Shown: one piece after another, positions 33,640 to 44,327 of the stretch | Layout: the number at the start of each line of letters is the position of its first letter | How positions within the stretch are numbered: the first letter of the stretch is position 1 | Assembly (NCBI GenBank): GCA_027943335.1 | Contig: BSBK01003564.1 | Span: 171,001 to 235,000, forward strand | Direction: 5' to 3' | DNA: 64,000 nt | Source of the DNA: Chamaecyparis obtusa | Lineage: Eukaryota > Streptophyta > Pinopsida > Cupressales > Cupressaceae | The notes under the pieces: model-generated | The model's input: only the letters and a program-made list of their open reading frames with translations | What the model was told of the DNA's origin: nothing | The model's database searches: none | Position numbers and translations under genes: made by a program

Positions 33640-34735
33640 TTTTGTTCAAGTTCATTTCCTTTCTTGGTAGCTTCTTCTTAATCCTTGGTTTCCCTTTACT
33701 GTTCCTTGGTGTTATTTTCCTAATGCTCGGTCGACTCAGCTTGTGGCTTTGGTAGGCACTCTGGATGTTCAATATAAGTGAATCTACCATAGTCTTCTAG
33801 CCCCTTAGTTCTTTCTTTATCATTTTTATCAAAAAATTCATCAACTCTAACATTAGCACTTTCAATCATCTTATTAGTAACTTTATTCACAAACTTGTAA
33901 GCTTTTCTTTTAGTAGAATATCCAAGAAATATTCCCTCATCCCCTTTAGAGTCAAATTTCTCATTCCTATCATCTTTGAGAATAAAACATTTGCTACCAA
34001 AAATTCTAAAGTAACTTACACTCGGTTTGTAACCAAACCATAACTTGTAGGGTGTTTTGTTTGTGTCTTTCTTAAATTGTACTTGGTTCAGAACATATAC
34101 AGTTGTTCTAACTACCTCTCTCTAATATACTTATGCAACATTCCTTTCTTTCATTAGTGTCCTTGCACAATCAACAATTGATCTGTTTCTCCTTTCAACG
34201 ACCCCATTCTATTATGGTGTTCTAGGGGTAGAAACCTATCTTTTTATACCATGCTCATTACAATAGTTAGTGAATTCATTAGAAATCAATTCTCCACCTC
34301 TATCAGATCTCAAGAATTTTAGTTCTTTCCCAGTTTCTTTCTCTACTTTTTCTTTGTACCATTTAAACATTTTAAAAGCCTCAGATTTCTCCTTTAAAAA
34401 CATGACAATCATCAATCTAGTGTAATCATCAACAAAAAGAATAAAATATCTATCTCCATAGTAGCTCTGATTTCTCATGGGACCACATAGGTTGTTGTGA
34501 ACTAACTCCAAGATTCTTTTTGTTGAATAGTCTTTACTCTTAACACTAGATTTTTTCATTTTCCCTTTTTTACATCCATGACACATAACATGATCAAGCT
34601 TTGTTAGGGTAGGCAGACCTCTAAACTTTTTCTTTCTACTAATCTTAATCATGTTATCAAAATTTACATGACATAACCTCTTATGCCATAACCACGCATC
34701 ATTAATTTTACCATCAAACAAGAAGTCTTAGCATT
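33640..34735 (-). pseudogene. pol: E3 Copia integrase and GAG-pre-integrase region
   Basis: At 34236-34721: WLWHKRLCHVNF and CHGCKKGKM (HHCC zinc site), then ELVHNNLCGP, FVDDYTRL and LRSDRGGE. The first catalytic Asp of the DDE triad (normally H-T-D-L-C-G-P) reads Asn; the second (SDRGGE) is kept. Below 34236 follow the NGVVERRNR segment with the Glu and the YKLWFGYKPSVSYFRIFG C-terminal motif, with stops. Inactive as written. Confidence 0.85.
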
Positions 34736-34879
34736 GTCAAGATAAAATAAGTTACCTTTTGATTATCCTCCTATTGCAACAAGCTTTCCACTTTCATCAA
34801 ATATCTTTACCTTCTTTCTTTCAAAAGCTACTCGTTGACTTGAGTTGTTAAGTTGTACCACACTTAGAAAATTGTACTT

Positions 34880-35707
34880 TCATCCTTTTACCCAATAAGC
34901 ATTGTCACATCTGATTTTATCATTTATCAATAAAGATCCTTTTCTTTCAACCATACAAGGTGTATCATTACCCATTCTTACTAATCGTCCATTATAATTC
35001 TCAAGATGATCAAACTTTTCTTCATCACTAGTCATGTGATGTGTAGAGCCACTATTAATTATCCATGTATCATTTTTACTAACTTTAGAAATGAGTGTTG
35101 TCTCTACATACCTTTCTTCTTCCTTAGAATCATCCTTCATCACAACAAATACAACTTCAACATCATCATCTATGTTGGTATCAGTATCATTTTCTTCAAA
35201 AAAGTAACATACCTTTTTTCCCTTATCTCTATGATCTTGGTTGTCTTTGTTGTAGTGTTGGTAACTTTTGTTGTTTCTCCTTCCATAGCTTCCTTCACTA
35301 GATCGATCTTTATTTCTATCTTCTTCTTTCTTGTTCGGGCATCTAGCAGCAATATGGATAATTTCTTTACAGTTAAAACATGCTAAAGGTAATTTACCCT
35401 TATATCTACCTTTACCTTTAGGCAGTCTCTGGGCTATAAGAGCTTCAAGTTCATCAAGCTCATCATTAGTATTACTATCATTGTCATTATGTCTATTGCT
35501 AGACTTATGAATCTTCAGAGAAGACATGAATTCAAACTCAACTGATGGTACAACACTATTATCAAAATTGTTCAACTCAAAAGTTGTTAGCTTACCAATC
35601 AGACTATCAAGAGTAAGAGTGCTACTAGGAGCAGACCTCATTTCATGTATTGTAGATATTCTGATTACATAAGCAGGTAATAAGGTTCTTATAATTTTAC
35701 TTACCAA
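34880..35707 (-). pseudogene. gag: E3 Copia Gag C-terminus and protease
   Basis: A 275-codon open frame: Gag C-terminal region, an acidic linker, CFNCKEIIHIAARC (CCHC knuckle with Ile in place of Gly), a charged stretch and the protease start WIINSGSTHHMT. Copia proteases have D-S-G here, so the catalytic Asp is Asn and this copy could not process its polyprotein. Confidence 0.85.
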
Positions 35708-36103
35708 TGTATCTTCATCAATGGCACCACTAGATCCTCTGATAGCATTGACTACCTCCTTTATTCAGTTTGTATATTGTACTATGTTTTCTCCTTCCTT
35801 CATTTTCATATCATCAAATCTACCTCTTACACTTTCAGCTTTGGCTCTTTTCACATTTGCATCACCACCATAAACTTGAGCAATTTTATCCCACATTTCC
35901 TTTGAAGTAGTGCAATTATTAACATCTTCAAATTCAACATCACATAGAGAAACAAAAATCTTTATCATAGTAATATTATGTTCATGTCCATCTTTCAGTT
36001 GATCAAGAGTCAAAGGTCCTAAAGGCGGTGCTAAGTAGACATTTTCAAGTAGGGTTATAGCAGAATCACTAATTCCAGATATGTGAAGTTTCATCTGGCT
36101 TTC
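35708..36103 (-). pseudogene. gag: E3 Copia Gag N-terminus, start deleted
   Basis: The minus strand encodes TTSKEMWDKIAQVYGGDANVKR-type Gag (UBN2-like), colinear with E8 Gag (AYEMWITLKKIYGG, NVKRAKAE). It begins at MKLHI, whereas the E8 copy has about 30 more residues upstream. The usual start, leader and primer site are missing and the frame runs straight into LTR-like sequence near 36104. Confidence 0.8.
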
Positions 36104-37626
36104 AAAAATGAGAGGGGTGGTGAATTAGTTAGATCAATTATCCTATAGTCCCAAATGCAAAGATGTAATACTTTAAATAATATCAACAAATTTTTCAGCT
36201 CGATAATAAAAACTATTATACTGTCTGTGCATTTACCGATTACCAGTCAATTAGCTTATTGTGATTACCAATCAAATCAAATATAGAGTATGTAAAGTAT
36301 GACAATAAAGTAATCATCACAAAAACACATAACACAATGATTTAACATGGAAACTCTATTAAGGGAAAAACAACCTGGGACCGGTAACCCAAAATAATTT
36401 TCACTCTTCTCAAGTGAGCTCGATGAAGAGCCAACCCTGTTAAAGGTTACAAATGCACTATTAGGTGTGACCTTGTTAAAGGATTTAAGACTAATAGTTA
36501 TCATTCAACTAGCATTCACTATGGGGTCGATACGATAACAATGTACATTCATTGAATGACATAGGGGCATAACATAAGATGGTTAAGTCCACTCAATTAA
36601 GAGATTTTTTGTATCAATGGTTAAACTGAAATAGTAGTTGATCTAATTACAATACAACTCAATTTGTAGAAAATCAGATACATTCTAATCCCATACAAAT
36701 CCTCTGATCAATATATCAATACACTTCTTCAACATTCATTAACTTACTGTCCCTCAATAATAGCTCTCTGACACTTGGTACTATTCTACAGTTTAGTTCT
36801 ACTTCAACCAATCTAATCAAGCTTACATGAAACTGAGTTCACATGAAATCTCTATGATCTTCTTTCTTTTGGCATTGTTTCAACAATGAAACTCATATCT
36901 CTTATATAGACAAGTAAACCATTTTATTACCATCCCTCAGATTTTGCCACATATTCTCCTTCATTGATTTTGCTACTTAAGCCTTCCTCGGTGGTTGTGT
37001 CAATAACTCATTTCAATTCCATCCTTTAGATCTTCTCTGAATTTTGTCCATTGTGGATATCATCAAAAACTTTATCCTCAATCTCAAAATCATAACAATT
37101 TCCAGCTCATCAATTTTTGTCAGCTAAACTTAAGCATTTAATACTTTCATCCATACTTGGTTAACATTGTCACTTGGTATACACTATACTGGTGTTGGAA
37201 AACACAAGCTCGGTTAATATTGTCACTTGGTATACACTATACTGGTTAAGTGCATACTGAAGTTCTTCTTTTACCAACCATAATACTTTGTACATTTTGC
37301 TTCCTTCTTCATCAGAGATTAATGTAACATAATCAAGTCAACAATATGAAGTCATAGACTCATCAATAAGTTACCCAAAGTATTATTTATCCCCATCTAT
37401 CATATCCATCTTCCTCTATTTAGATATCTCAATTCTTCATCTTTTCTCTCCACTTTACAGATGTTTAGATGTTTGCAACTAACATGATAAGTACTGTCAA
37501 AACTAGTTGACATCAATGACAACATAATGATTGGTTCAATTATCTTACATATCAATTTAGTACTTGATGATCTCTAATCATTGATCTTGAAGTCATTCAA
37601 GTATTCAATCAGTTGTAGTTCATTAA
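36104..37626 (-). repeat. E3 5' LTR
   Basis: It matches 8262-8535 plus 22970-24206. The edge next to gag has lost its first dozen bases in the deletion that removed the primer site. The other edge reads AGTTCATTAA where the 3' LTR has AGTTCATCA. It contains a private 53-bp duplication at 37159-37264. LINE sequence resumes at 37627. Confidence 0.85.
37159..37264. repeat. 53-bp tandem duplication inside the E3 5' LTR
   Basis: GGTTAACATTGTCACTTGGT starts at 37159 and GGTTAATATTGTCACTTGGT at 37212, each followed by ATACACTATACTGGT. The 3' LTR has only one such block (near 23795), so the duplication arose after insertion. Confidence 0.8.
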
Positions 37627-38290
37627 GAATATCTGAACATTTTTGAAAGAACAAAGCCATGAATGTGGTCTGAGTGCCTTATTTGAAGATAGTGAAAAAC
37701 CCACCTTTTGTACCTCCAAAAGGGTAAATGGAGCCATTAACATAGAATTATCTTGGGGAGCAATTAAGGTTGGGATAACACTAAGTAATTCATTAACCTT
37801 AGTACTATCAACTTGAGGGGTAATATGGGGAGAAAGGAGATTTGAGAAAAACCTAACCCCTCCTTGATGAATACCTTTCTCATCAGAAATTAGATTGCCC
37901 ATATCATCTTTAATGGAGAAAATAGCCCTAACTACCTTCTTTTGTTTAGTTGAAGCATGAAAAAACTTAGTATTTTGGTCACCTGATTGCAGCCATAACT
38001 TGCAAGACTTCTACCTCCAATACTCTTCCTCCCTAGCACACAACTCGGCCCATTCTTCTTGAATTTTTTGTTTGTTTTTGAAATTTTTGAGAGTCCAAAC
38101 CATTGGAAATAATATGTTGATTAATCTCAAACAATTCTTTTTCAACTTTTGACTTTTGTTCAAAGATATTCTTAAAAACATTAACATTCCATGCTTTTAT
38201 TAAATTTTTCACAAACTGCATTTTCTTGTAGAATGTAAACATGAAAGATTCATCTTCCAACAGGGCTGACATCCACCATTGCTTCAGAAG
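37627..38290 (-). pseudogene. LINE endonuclease-RT linker and RT N-terminal segment
   Basis: The minus strand gives FMFTFYKKMQFVKNLIKAWN and a helical linker at 38033-38272, then IHQGGVRFFSNLLSPHI, LLEVQKVGFSLSSNKALRPHSW (normally N-K-A-P-G-P-D-G) and LFFQKCSDI, ending at the E3 edge. The next residues, ICSDLLVVLEES, are at 8261 and below. Confidence 0.75.
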
Positions 38291-38299
38291 GGAATCAAA

Positions 38300-39073
38300 A
38301 CATGGGTGCCTGAACTAGATAGACTCAAATTTAAAAGATGACCTAAAAGAATTAGTGTCATCTTTGCAAGATAGATCAATATAAAGTTGAATGGGGAAAT
38401 GATCCAAATCTGAAAAGGGCATAATATTCGAAGACATTGAAATGCCTTCCAACTTCCAAATTTGAGAACAAATAAATTTATCTAGTCTGACAACAATTTG
38501 TGAAAAATCGGACCTGCGATTGGTCCAAGTGAAAGATCCTTTCTGGGGAAGAACATCAAAAAGGTCATTATCCAAAATAAAATAATTAAAATCAATGATT
38601 GTATGAGTAGGGGAGTTAATACCACCCATCTTATCATTAGAGCCCAATATTTCATTAAAATCCCAAGCTATAATAAATTTGTAGCCATGATACTATTGAA
38701 TAACATTGGTTAATTCTTGCCATAAATGAAACTTATCCAAAGTGGAAGTAGGCCCATAAACATTTATGAGGAAAAAAGAATAATTAAAAAACCTCACATT
38801 AACAAATTGTCAATTAGCCCCATTTTGAAGCGAGTGGGTAACCACCTTAGACTTATTCCATAAAATAGACAAACCACCTAAAGCACCTATAGAAGGAGCA
38901 CAAATGCTCTACTGGGAAGACCACTTGGCCATAGTCAGATTAAAGCTATCAGAAGATAGTTTAGTTTCTTGAAAAACAATAATTTCACATTGCGAAGAAT
39001 CAAGCATCGACTTGATTCTATGTCTTTTGTCAGGGGCATTAATGCCTTTGACATTCTAGGAAAGGATTATCAT
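38300..39073 (-). pseudogene. LINE AP-type endonuclease
   Basis: ORF2 appears to start MIILS (ATG at 39071-39073), followed by a TAG where the family has Trp, then NVKGINAPDKRHRIKS, IVFQETKLSSD (catalytic Glu), INVYGPTS, IIAWDFNEILGSNDK (normally G-G-D-F-N), GSFTWTNRR, VRLDKFI and SDLDHFPI (normally S-D-H-x-P). The enzyme nicks target DNA to prime LINE insertion. Pseudogene. Confidence 0.82.
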
Positions 39074-39089
39074 TGAGGTTCTCCTTGTC

Positions 39090-40938
39090 AAACATCTCCT
39101 ATTGGTAGAGGAATCCAAGGTTGACTGAAGACTAGATTGAATTTCTTCCAAGGCCTTAGTTTCCTTAGCCTTTCTACCCCTAGCTTTAGGAGTTTTAACA
39201 ACTGACTTAATGGAGATCGGTGTTTGAACAATTGACAGTTTAGTAACATGATCCAACTTATCATTAGACAAAATATTTTCCTATTGGTGAAGTGATAAAT
39301 CATAATCTTGAGTTGAATCAGAAGAGAAAAAATCACTGACAGAAGATGAAACTATCTACTGAATTGAATTTAAATGACAATCAGAATCATCAAGATAATT
39401 AACATTAATAGCCTGGTTCATATCTTGTGTCACATTAATAACATGTGTATTTTGAAAAAAATCAATCCCAAAATCAAGAGCAGCATTCATACCATTAACA
39501 TCATTCATATGAGATGAAATAAGAGACATAATTTCATTAGACATAATAGCAGTATGTTCTTTAGTTTCTTTCCTTAGCTTTAGAGGATTATCTGAATACA
39601 TAAGAGATTTCACAATTGATTCAAATACTGACATATCTAGAAACTTGAGTACTAATTTTACCTCAAAAACAACAATCAAAGAAATATCTACCCCACTAAG
39701 AAAATCCATAATAGGAGGCGACTAAAACTTTAACATATTAGAAAACAAAGCCATGAGAATTGGGGAAACTTTTATTGGGGGAACAGATACAGTCTGTAAT
39801 GACAGAACCTCAAAATTAGCATTATGAAGATCTTTGTCTGGGCTATCTTGACATGACCCCTTAGTTGGCTCCATAACCCTCTAGTTATGATTTAATGAGG
39901 TCATGAGGATTGAGGGAACTTTTATTGGGGGGATAGAACTAGCCTTTAACGACATAATCTCAATATTAGCATTATGAAGATCTTTTCCTGAGCTATCTTC
40001 ACATGTCATATTATCCTTACCCAGCTCCATACCCCCCTGGTTCTAATTTTCCCCCTTAGTACCTCCAAAAGAATTCTCAGAAGTGCCCTTATTATAGAGA
40101 TCAAGATTATCCTTATTACAGAAAATCAAACAACACTTAGATAAAAAAGTAGTGCAATCTTTACAAATAATCAAATTTGAGCAATTAGGATCTTTACACT
40201 AATTCATAAAATGACCTAAGAGGTTCGCATAATATGAATTGGTTTGTGCATCTTGAACAATAATTTCCTAACTCCAAGATCCCCATTTTGATTGAAGGAT
40301 AATAAATTCAGGAAAGGGTTTAAGGAGATCTAACAAAAGATAGACTCTAATAGAATGATGAAGTTTTTCATGTGGAGTCAAATCATGCCGAATAAATTTC
40401 CCAATCTTATTAGCAATAGCTTCAATGATGTCTAAATCCCTATATTTCAATGGCAATGTAGACAATTCAACCCAAAAAGGCATTAAAGTACATGCATAAT
40501 CATGAAGCTTAAAATTAGGAGTCCAAATCACCAAACAAATACCAATCCCATTACAAAACCAATAATTTAAGCGGTAAACATCATTTCGAGCAATGGTGGA
40601 ATAAAAAATTGCAACAAAGAAAACATGATCTAGGTAAAATAAATCATGAAGCCCTAGCCAGTTATATTTAGCCCAAGAATGAAACTCATAAATTGGTAAG
40701 AAAGACCAGATATTACCTTTGATCACTCTCTCTTGCATATATGATACCTATGAATCCAAAATTCCATCATCAAGGTGAAGAAAGGATTCAAATTCATCCA
40801 TAGCAGGCTGCAAAATTGACATTGATTTTTTTTCCTTGAACCACCCACTTTCAAGACTTGAGTGTAATCTTGTTGCTGGCTATTGATCCGAGGGTGAAAC
40901 TGATAATTCTGAATAGGAACATTGTTTGGGGTAGTCAC
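39090..40938 (-). pseudogene. LINE ORF1, DUF4283-like RNA-binding protein
   Basis: At 40268-40738 the minus strand encodes a DUF4283-like region (YNWLGLHDLFYLDHVFFVAI, WFCNGIGICLVIW, PFWVELSTLPLKY, IANKIGKFI), typical of plant LINE ORF1. At about 40070-40205 follows a Cys-rich cluster (CKDPNCSNLIICKDC, then CC and C). The C-terminal part (39056-39709) is Ser/Asn-rich and unrecognised. It would coat LINE RNA. Confidence 0.65.
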
Positions 40939-41269
40939 AAACCTAGGTTGATGTTGAGAGTAATTCTGAGGATTCTAAAGGGGAACATTGTTTGGTGAAG
41001 ATACCAACACAGGGGATTGAACAGGTAAAGAGTTGGGCCAAGAAATAAAAGATGGTGCATTAGGGTTAAAATCTCCTATCGAAGAACCATCAGACACATG
41101 AATAGGGGTTGATAGTAGAGGCCCTGTACAAATATCAAACACCGGCTAAACCCTAGGGCTGAACTAGAGAATGATGAACTCTTTTTACCCTTGATCAAAA
41201 TGTGATTTGAGAACTGTGGAAAGCCTTTAGAAAAATTGCCCTACCTATTGTGAGCTTGATTTGAAACTC

Positions 41270-41386
41270 AAAAAAAAAAACAAAAAAAAAAAAAAAACTA
41301 TAAGAAAAAAAACATTAAATTTTCCTTACTTTATTTTATTTATTAATAGTTTTATTTTATTAAACTTTATAAATACGAAGTTTTAA

Positions 41387-41479
<93 letters not shown>

Positions 41480-41491
41480 AATTAAAACTTC
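41270..41491. repeat. Poly(A) tract and (TA)n palindrome
   Basis: 41270-41297 is an almost pure A tract. 41390-41471 is a TA dinucleotide run of about 40 units. It is flanked by perfect 11-bp inverted arms, GAAGTTTTAAT at 41377-41387 and ATTAAAACTTC at 41481-41491, so the 115-bp block can fold into a long hairpin. E5 starts at the next base, and its target duplication ACTTC is the end of the right arm. Confidence 0.92.
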
Positions 41492-42508
41492 TGTTAGCAA
41501 TTTGGCTAATGTGGATGCATAGATGTTGTCATTATGGCAACATATGATCTCTATTGAGAGTGCAGAATCTGGAATGCAAGTATGCAAAGTTGAAGGAAGA
41601 AATTGTCTAAGTTTGGATATAGTGATCCTGTCAGAGCACCCGATGAAGATTTAGTTGGTGACGTCCATTGGAGCAATATTTTTGTTTGCACAATTAACTA
41701 AAGCTTTTACAGAGTATGAGGATACCCCATCTCAGAGTGCATAAAGTTTGGAGCAGTACAGACAAAGTTATTCAAAGTTTACCAAAGATAGTTTTGCAGA
41801 CAGAACAGTTTTGGAGACAGTTTTAGCGAAAGAGTTAAGGGATTATTTTTGCTTGTCAAAATAATGACTTAAGATTATGAAGGGATGACATCCTAGATGT
41901 TTAATCTTGGATAAAGATTTTGGATGTGGACCATGTAAAGTTATTAGCTTTAATAACTCATATATTAGGCATACTTGAAATATAATGAAAGATAGAAGTG
42001 ATATGTAAAAAGAAAGAAAAGATAACTTGCGATAGTTGTTTATTGTGATAGCAGCAAAGGCTATTGATGTGAAGTTGTAAGCAGTACCATATTACAGTCA
42101 GAAATGTTTTTGTATTACCTGTTTGGGCAGTGAGCTCAGCTGGTGATCAGGTTTTGTAATCTAACTCCTAACAGGGTTAAGGCTTCTAACAAGGCCTAAA
42201 GTCCTTTAACCAGGATAGATCTAGTATATATTGTAAATTGACTCCTAACAGGGTCCAATATCCCTAACATGATACTTTTGATTAGTGATCTTTGTAGGTA
42301 CCATCCCCACTGGGGTTTTCCCTTGGCCAGGGTTTCCTCGAGAACATATGATGTGTTATGAGTTCTTTCTATTTACTGTTATGTTTGTTAATCAACTTGA
42401 TAATCTATGTATGCACTAAAGTAATCTGTTATATCCATAAGTGGAAAAAAGAAAATTTTTGTGAAATACTGATTCACCCCCCCCTCTCAGTATTTCCTAT
42501 TTCTAACA
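41492..42508 (+). repeat. E5 5' LTR
   Basis: TGTTAGCAATTTGGC...TATTTCTAACA. The CCTAACAGG-type array lies at 42170-42275, followed by CCATCCCCACTGGGGTTTTCCC and the C-run box ending CTCTCAGTATTTCC near the 3' edge. Confidence 0.95.
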
Positions 42509-42510
42509 AT

Positions 42511-42522
42511 TGGTATCAGAGC
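42511..42522 (+). other. E5 primer-binding site
   Basis: TGGTATCAGAGC, two bases downstream of the 5' LTR. Confidence 0.95.
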
Positions 42523-42579
42523 ACAGTTACTCAGAGAAGGAACATTCAAGGAAAGCTTAGCAGCTTGAGTAAGATCTCT

Positions 42580-43854
42580 ATGGATATGGATCAACTTCAA
42601 AAGAATCTTGAAGAAGCTCTTCAACAAATTGATATGCTTACTGATGAAAGAAACTCCTTAAGAAGAAAATATGAAGATGCAAAGAATGCTATTGATAAAT
42701 TGAAAGGTAAGATTGAAGATCTAAAATCTGAAAAGAAATCTAAAATGCCTATTGAAGATTGTGATGAATTAGAAAAAGAAAATGAGATCCTTAAGCATGA
42801 GTTGAAGATAGTAAATTTGAAGCTTAGTATGAAAGATGGAAATTTGAGATCTGATAATGATAAATTGAAAATTGAGAATGAAGATCTAAGGTCAAGACTT
42901 GAAAAGGAAACATCTGAATCTGAAAAAATAAAAGGGTAGTATGTGGAACTTGAGAAGTATAATAAAATTGTGAAAGGTGAACTAACTCAATCTAAACAAC
43001 AACTTGAAAGGCTATATTCAAAAAGTGATAAGACTGAAAAACAAATTTCTTTTGAAGAACCATTCTTTGATATGACTGGATTTGGATATAGTATGTTTAG
43101 AACAAACCATGAAAGTAAGAAGCCAGATCTGAAGACATCTGAAAATGTGGAGGAAATAAAGCTAGATGAGAACACATTGGAAGAACCACCTAGAGAGAAA
43201 GAAGAATCAAAGCAAGAAGAATTAAAATAGGAAGAATCATCTAAAGGTATGCAAAGAGAATTCAAAGGTAGATGTTTTGCTTGTAATACTATTGGGCATA
43301 TGAAGAGAGATTGCACAGGTAAGCAATTTAAACCTTTTAATGGACATTGTTATAATTGTCATAGTTTTGGACATAGAGCTAACGAATGTAGAAAACCTAA
43401 AGTAATTTTGAATAATTATGATAGAATGATTGGGAATACTAACAATGCAGATAAGAAATCTATTGAAGAAATGAATCAAAGAAAAGTGGTAGTATGTTTT
43501 AGATGCAACAAAGTAGGACACATTGCTAGAAATTGCAGGTCACAGATTAACCAGCAAGGATAGAGATTTGGAAACAATGGAATCATCTATCAGATATGCA
43601 ACAAGTTTGGACACTCAACAAGATTTTGCAGAATGAACAATGGAGGTTATCATCATAACCCTAACCCTAGGAACAATGCAAGAAGGAATGAAAATGTAGG
43701 AAACAAACAGAAAGGTTGCTGTAGCAATGAAGATGAAGTAAAATTTGACAAAGGCACAGATCAAGGAGGTATAGTCAGCACTGAAAGTAGTCAGGAAGGT
43801 AATGTAACTGATGGTAAGGATGAATCTTTACCTGACCCTTCTTTAAGCACTTAA
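42580..43854 (+). pseudogene. Family-A ORF1 of E5, coiled coil plus four CCHC knuckles
   Basis: 425 codons from MDMDQLQKNLEEALQQ to the TAA at 43852-43854. Residues 1-150 are a strong coiled coil. The frame has TAG at 42937-42939 (also in E1 and E2), TAG near 43228 and TAG near 43561; all else is open. Knuckles: CFACNTIGHMKRDC, CYNCHSFGHRANEC, CFRCNKVGHIARNC and a degenerate fourth ending GHSTRFC. Gag-like RNA-binding role inferred; no capsid domain recognised. Confidence 0.82.
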
Positions 43855-43962
43855 ATTATGTAAGTTTCTATAGTTTAGGATTTAGGATTAGTGTAGATTA
43901 GGAATTTGAATGAGTTAAGTTTTGCGCAGTTAGATATAGGTTTATTATATTGTACTAATGCT

Positions 43963-44327
43963 ATGGTTAAGTGCACAAAAGAAAATATTGTGTTTTGTGA
44001 GGTCGTAGAAAGTTTTATGGTTGCAGGTTTGCAGAATCAACTTTTTGAGGTTTTGGCAGCAAAATGAATGAATGCGATGCTAGATCGAGTTAATGTGAAG
44101 TGTTATAAGGTTGAAATCAAAGTTATTATGATTACAAAGTGATTGAAAAGAGATTTGAAAGAAGAAAAGTGAGTTGAGGATGATTTGAAGAAGTTTGGAA
44201 GCAGTTTGCAGCGATGATCATACCGAAACCCTAGATTTGCAAAGTTGAGGTATTTATTGATCTTTAATCTACTCATAAGATGGATATTTCCATGGTTCAT
44301 AATGTTAAGGATAAGAATAGACCAAAG
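43963..44327 (+). pseudogene. Family-A ORF2 of E5, N-terminal part
   Basis: It starts MVKCTKENIVFCEV, matching MVKRAKKNIMFCET of E2, and is separated from ORF1 by about 110 bp. After several shifts it reads to a MDISMVHNVKDKNRPK stretch, broken at 44327 by E6. The CAAAG duplicated here is part of the Pro-Lys codons, and the frame resumes at 53099. Confidence 0.75.

Larger units (their letters stand above)
8262..37626 (-). mobile_element. E3: Ty1/Copia retrotransposon, host of nested E1, E2 and E4
   Basis: E3 interrupts the LINE. Its 3' LTR is 8262-8535 plus 22970-24206 (split by E1), its internal region 24207-24710 plus 31923-36103 (split by E4), and its 5' LTR about 36104-37626. With insertions removed it is about 7.7 kb with LTRs of about 1.51 kb. 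The gag-PR-IN-RT-RH order on the minus strand makes it Copia. The LTR ends are degraded (TG to TA at 8262; the far end reads CATTAA) and the best flanking duplication is imperfect. The primer site and gag start are deleted. Lineage was not assigned. Confidence 0.88.
37627..41269 (-). mobile_element. LINE (L1-type), 5' half
   Basis: In minus-strand order: ORF1 (about 40938-39090), endonuclease (about 39073-38300), the linker, and the RT N-terminal segment to 37627, where E3 cuts it. It complements the 5236-8261 piece with no domain repeated. The 5' end near 41269 meets an A-rich tract. Stops are frequent. Confidence 0.85.

Noticed and set aside
41270..41297. Poly(A) tail of the LINE
   Set aside because: The LINE is on the minus strand and its 5' end faces this A tract; a LINE tail would be poly(T) on the low-coordinate side. 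Source of the tract unknown.
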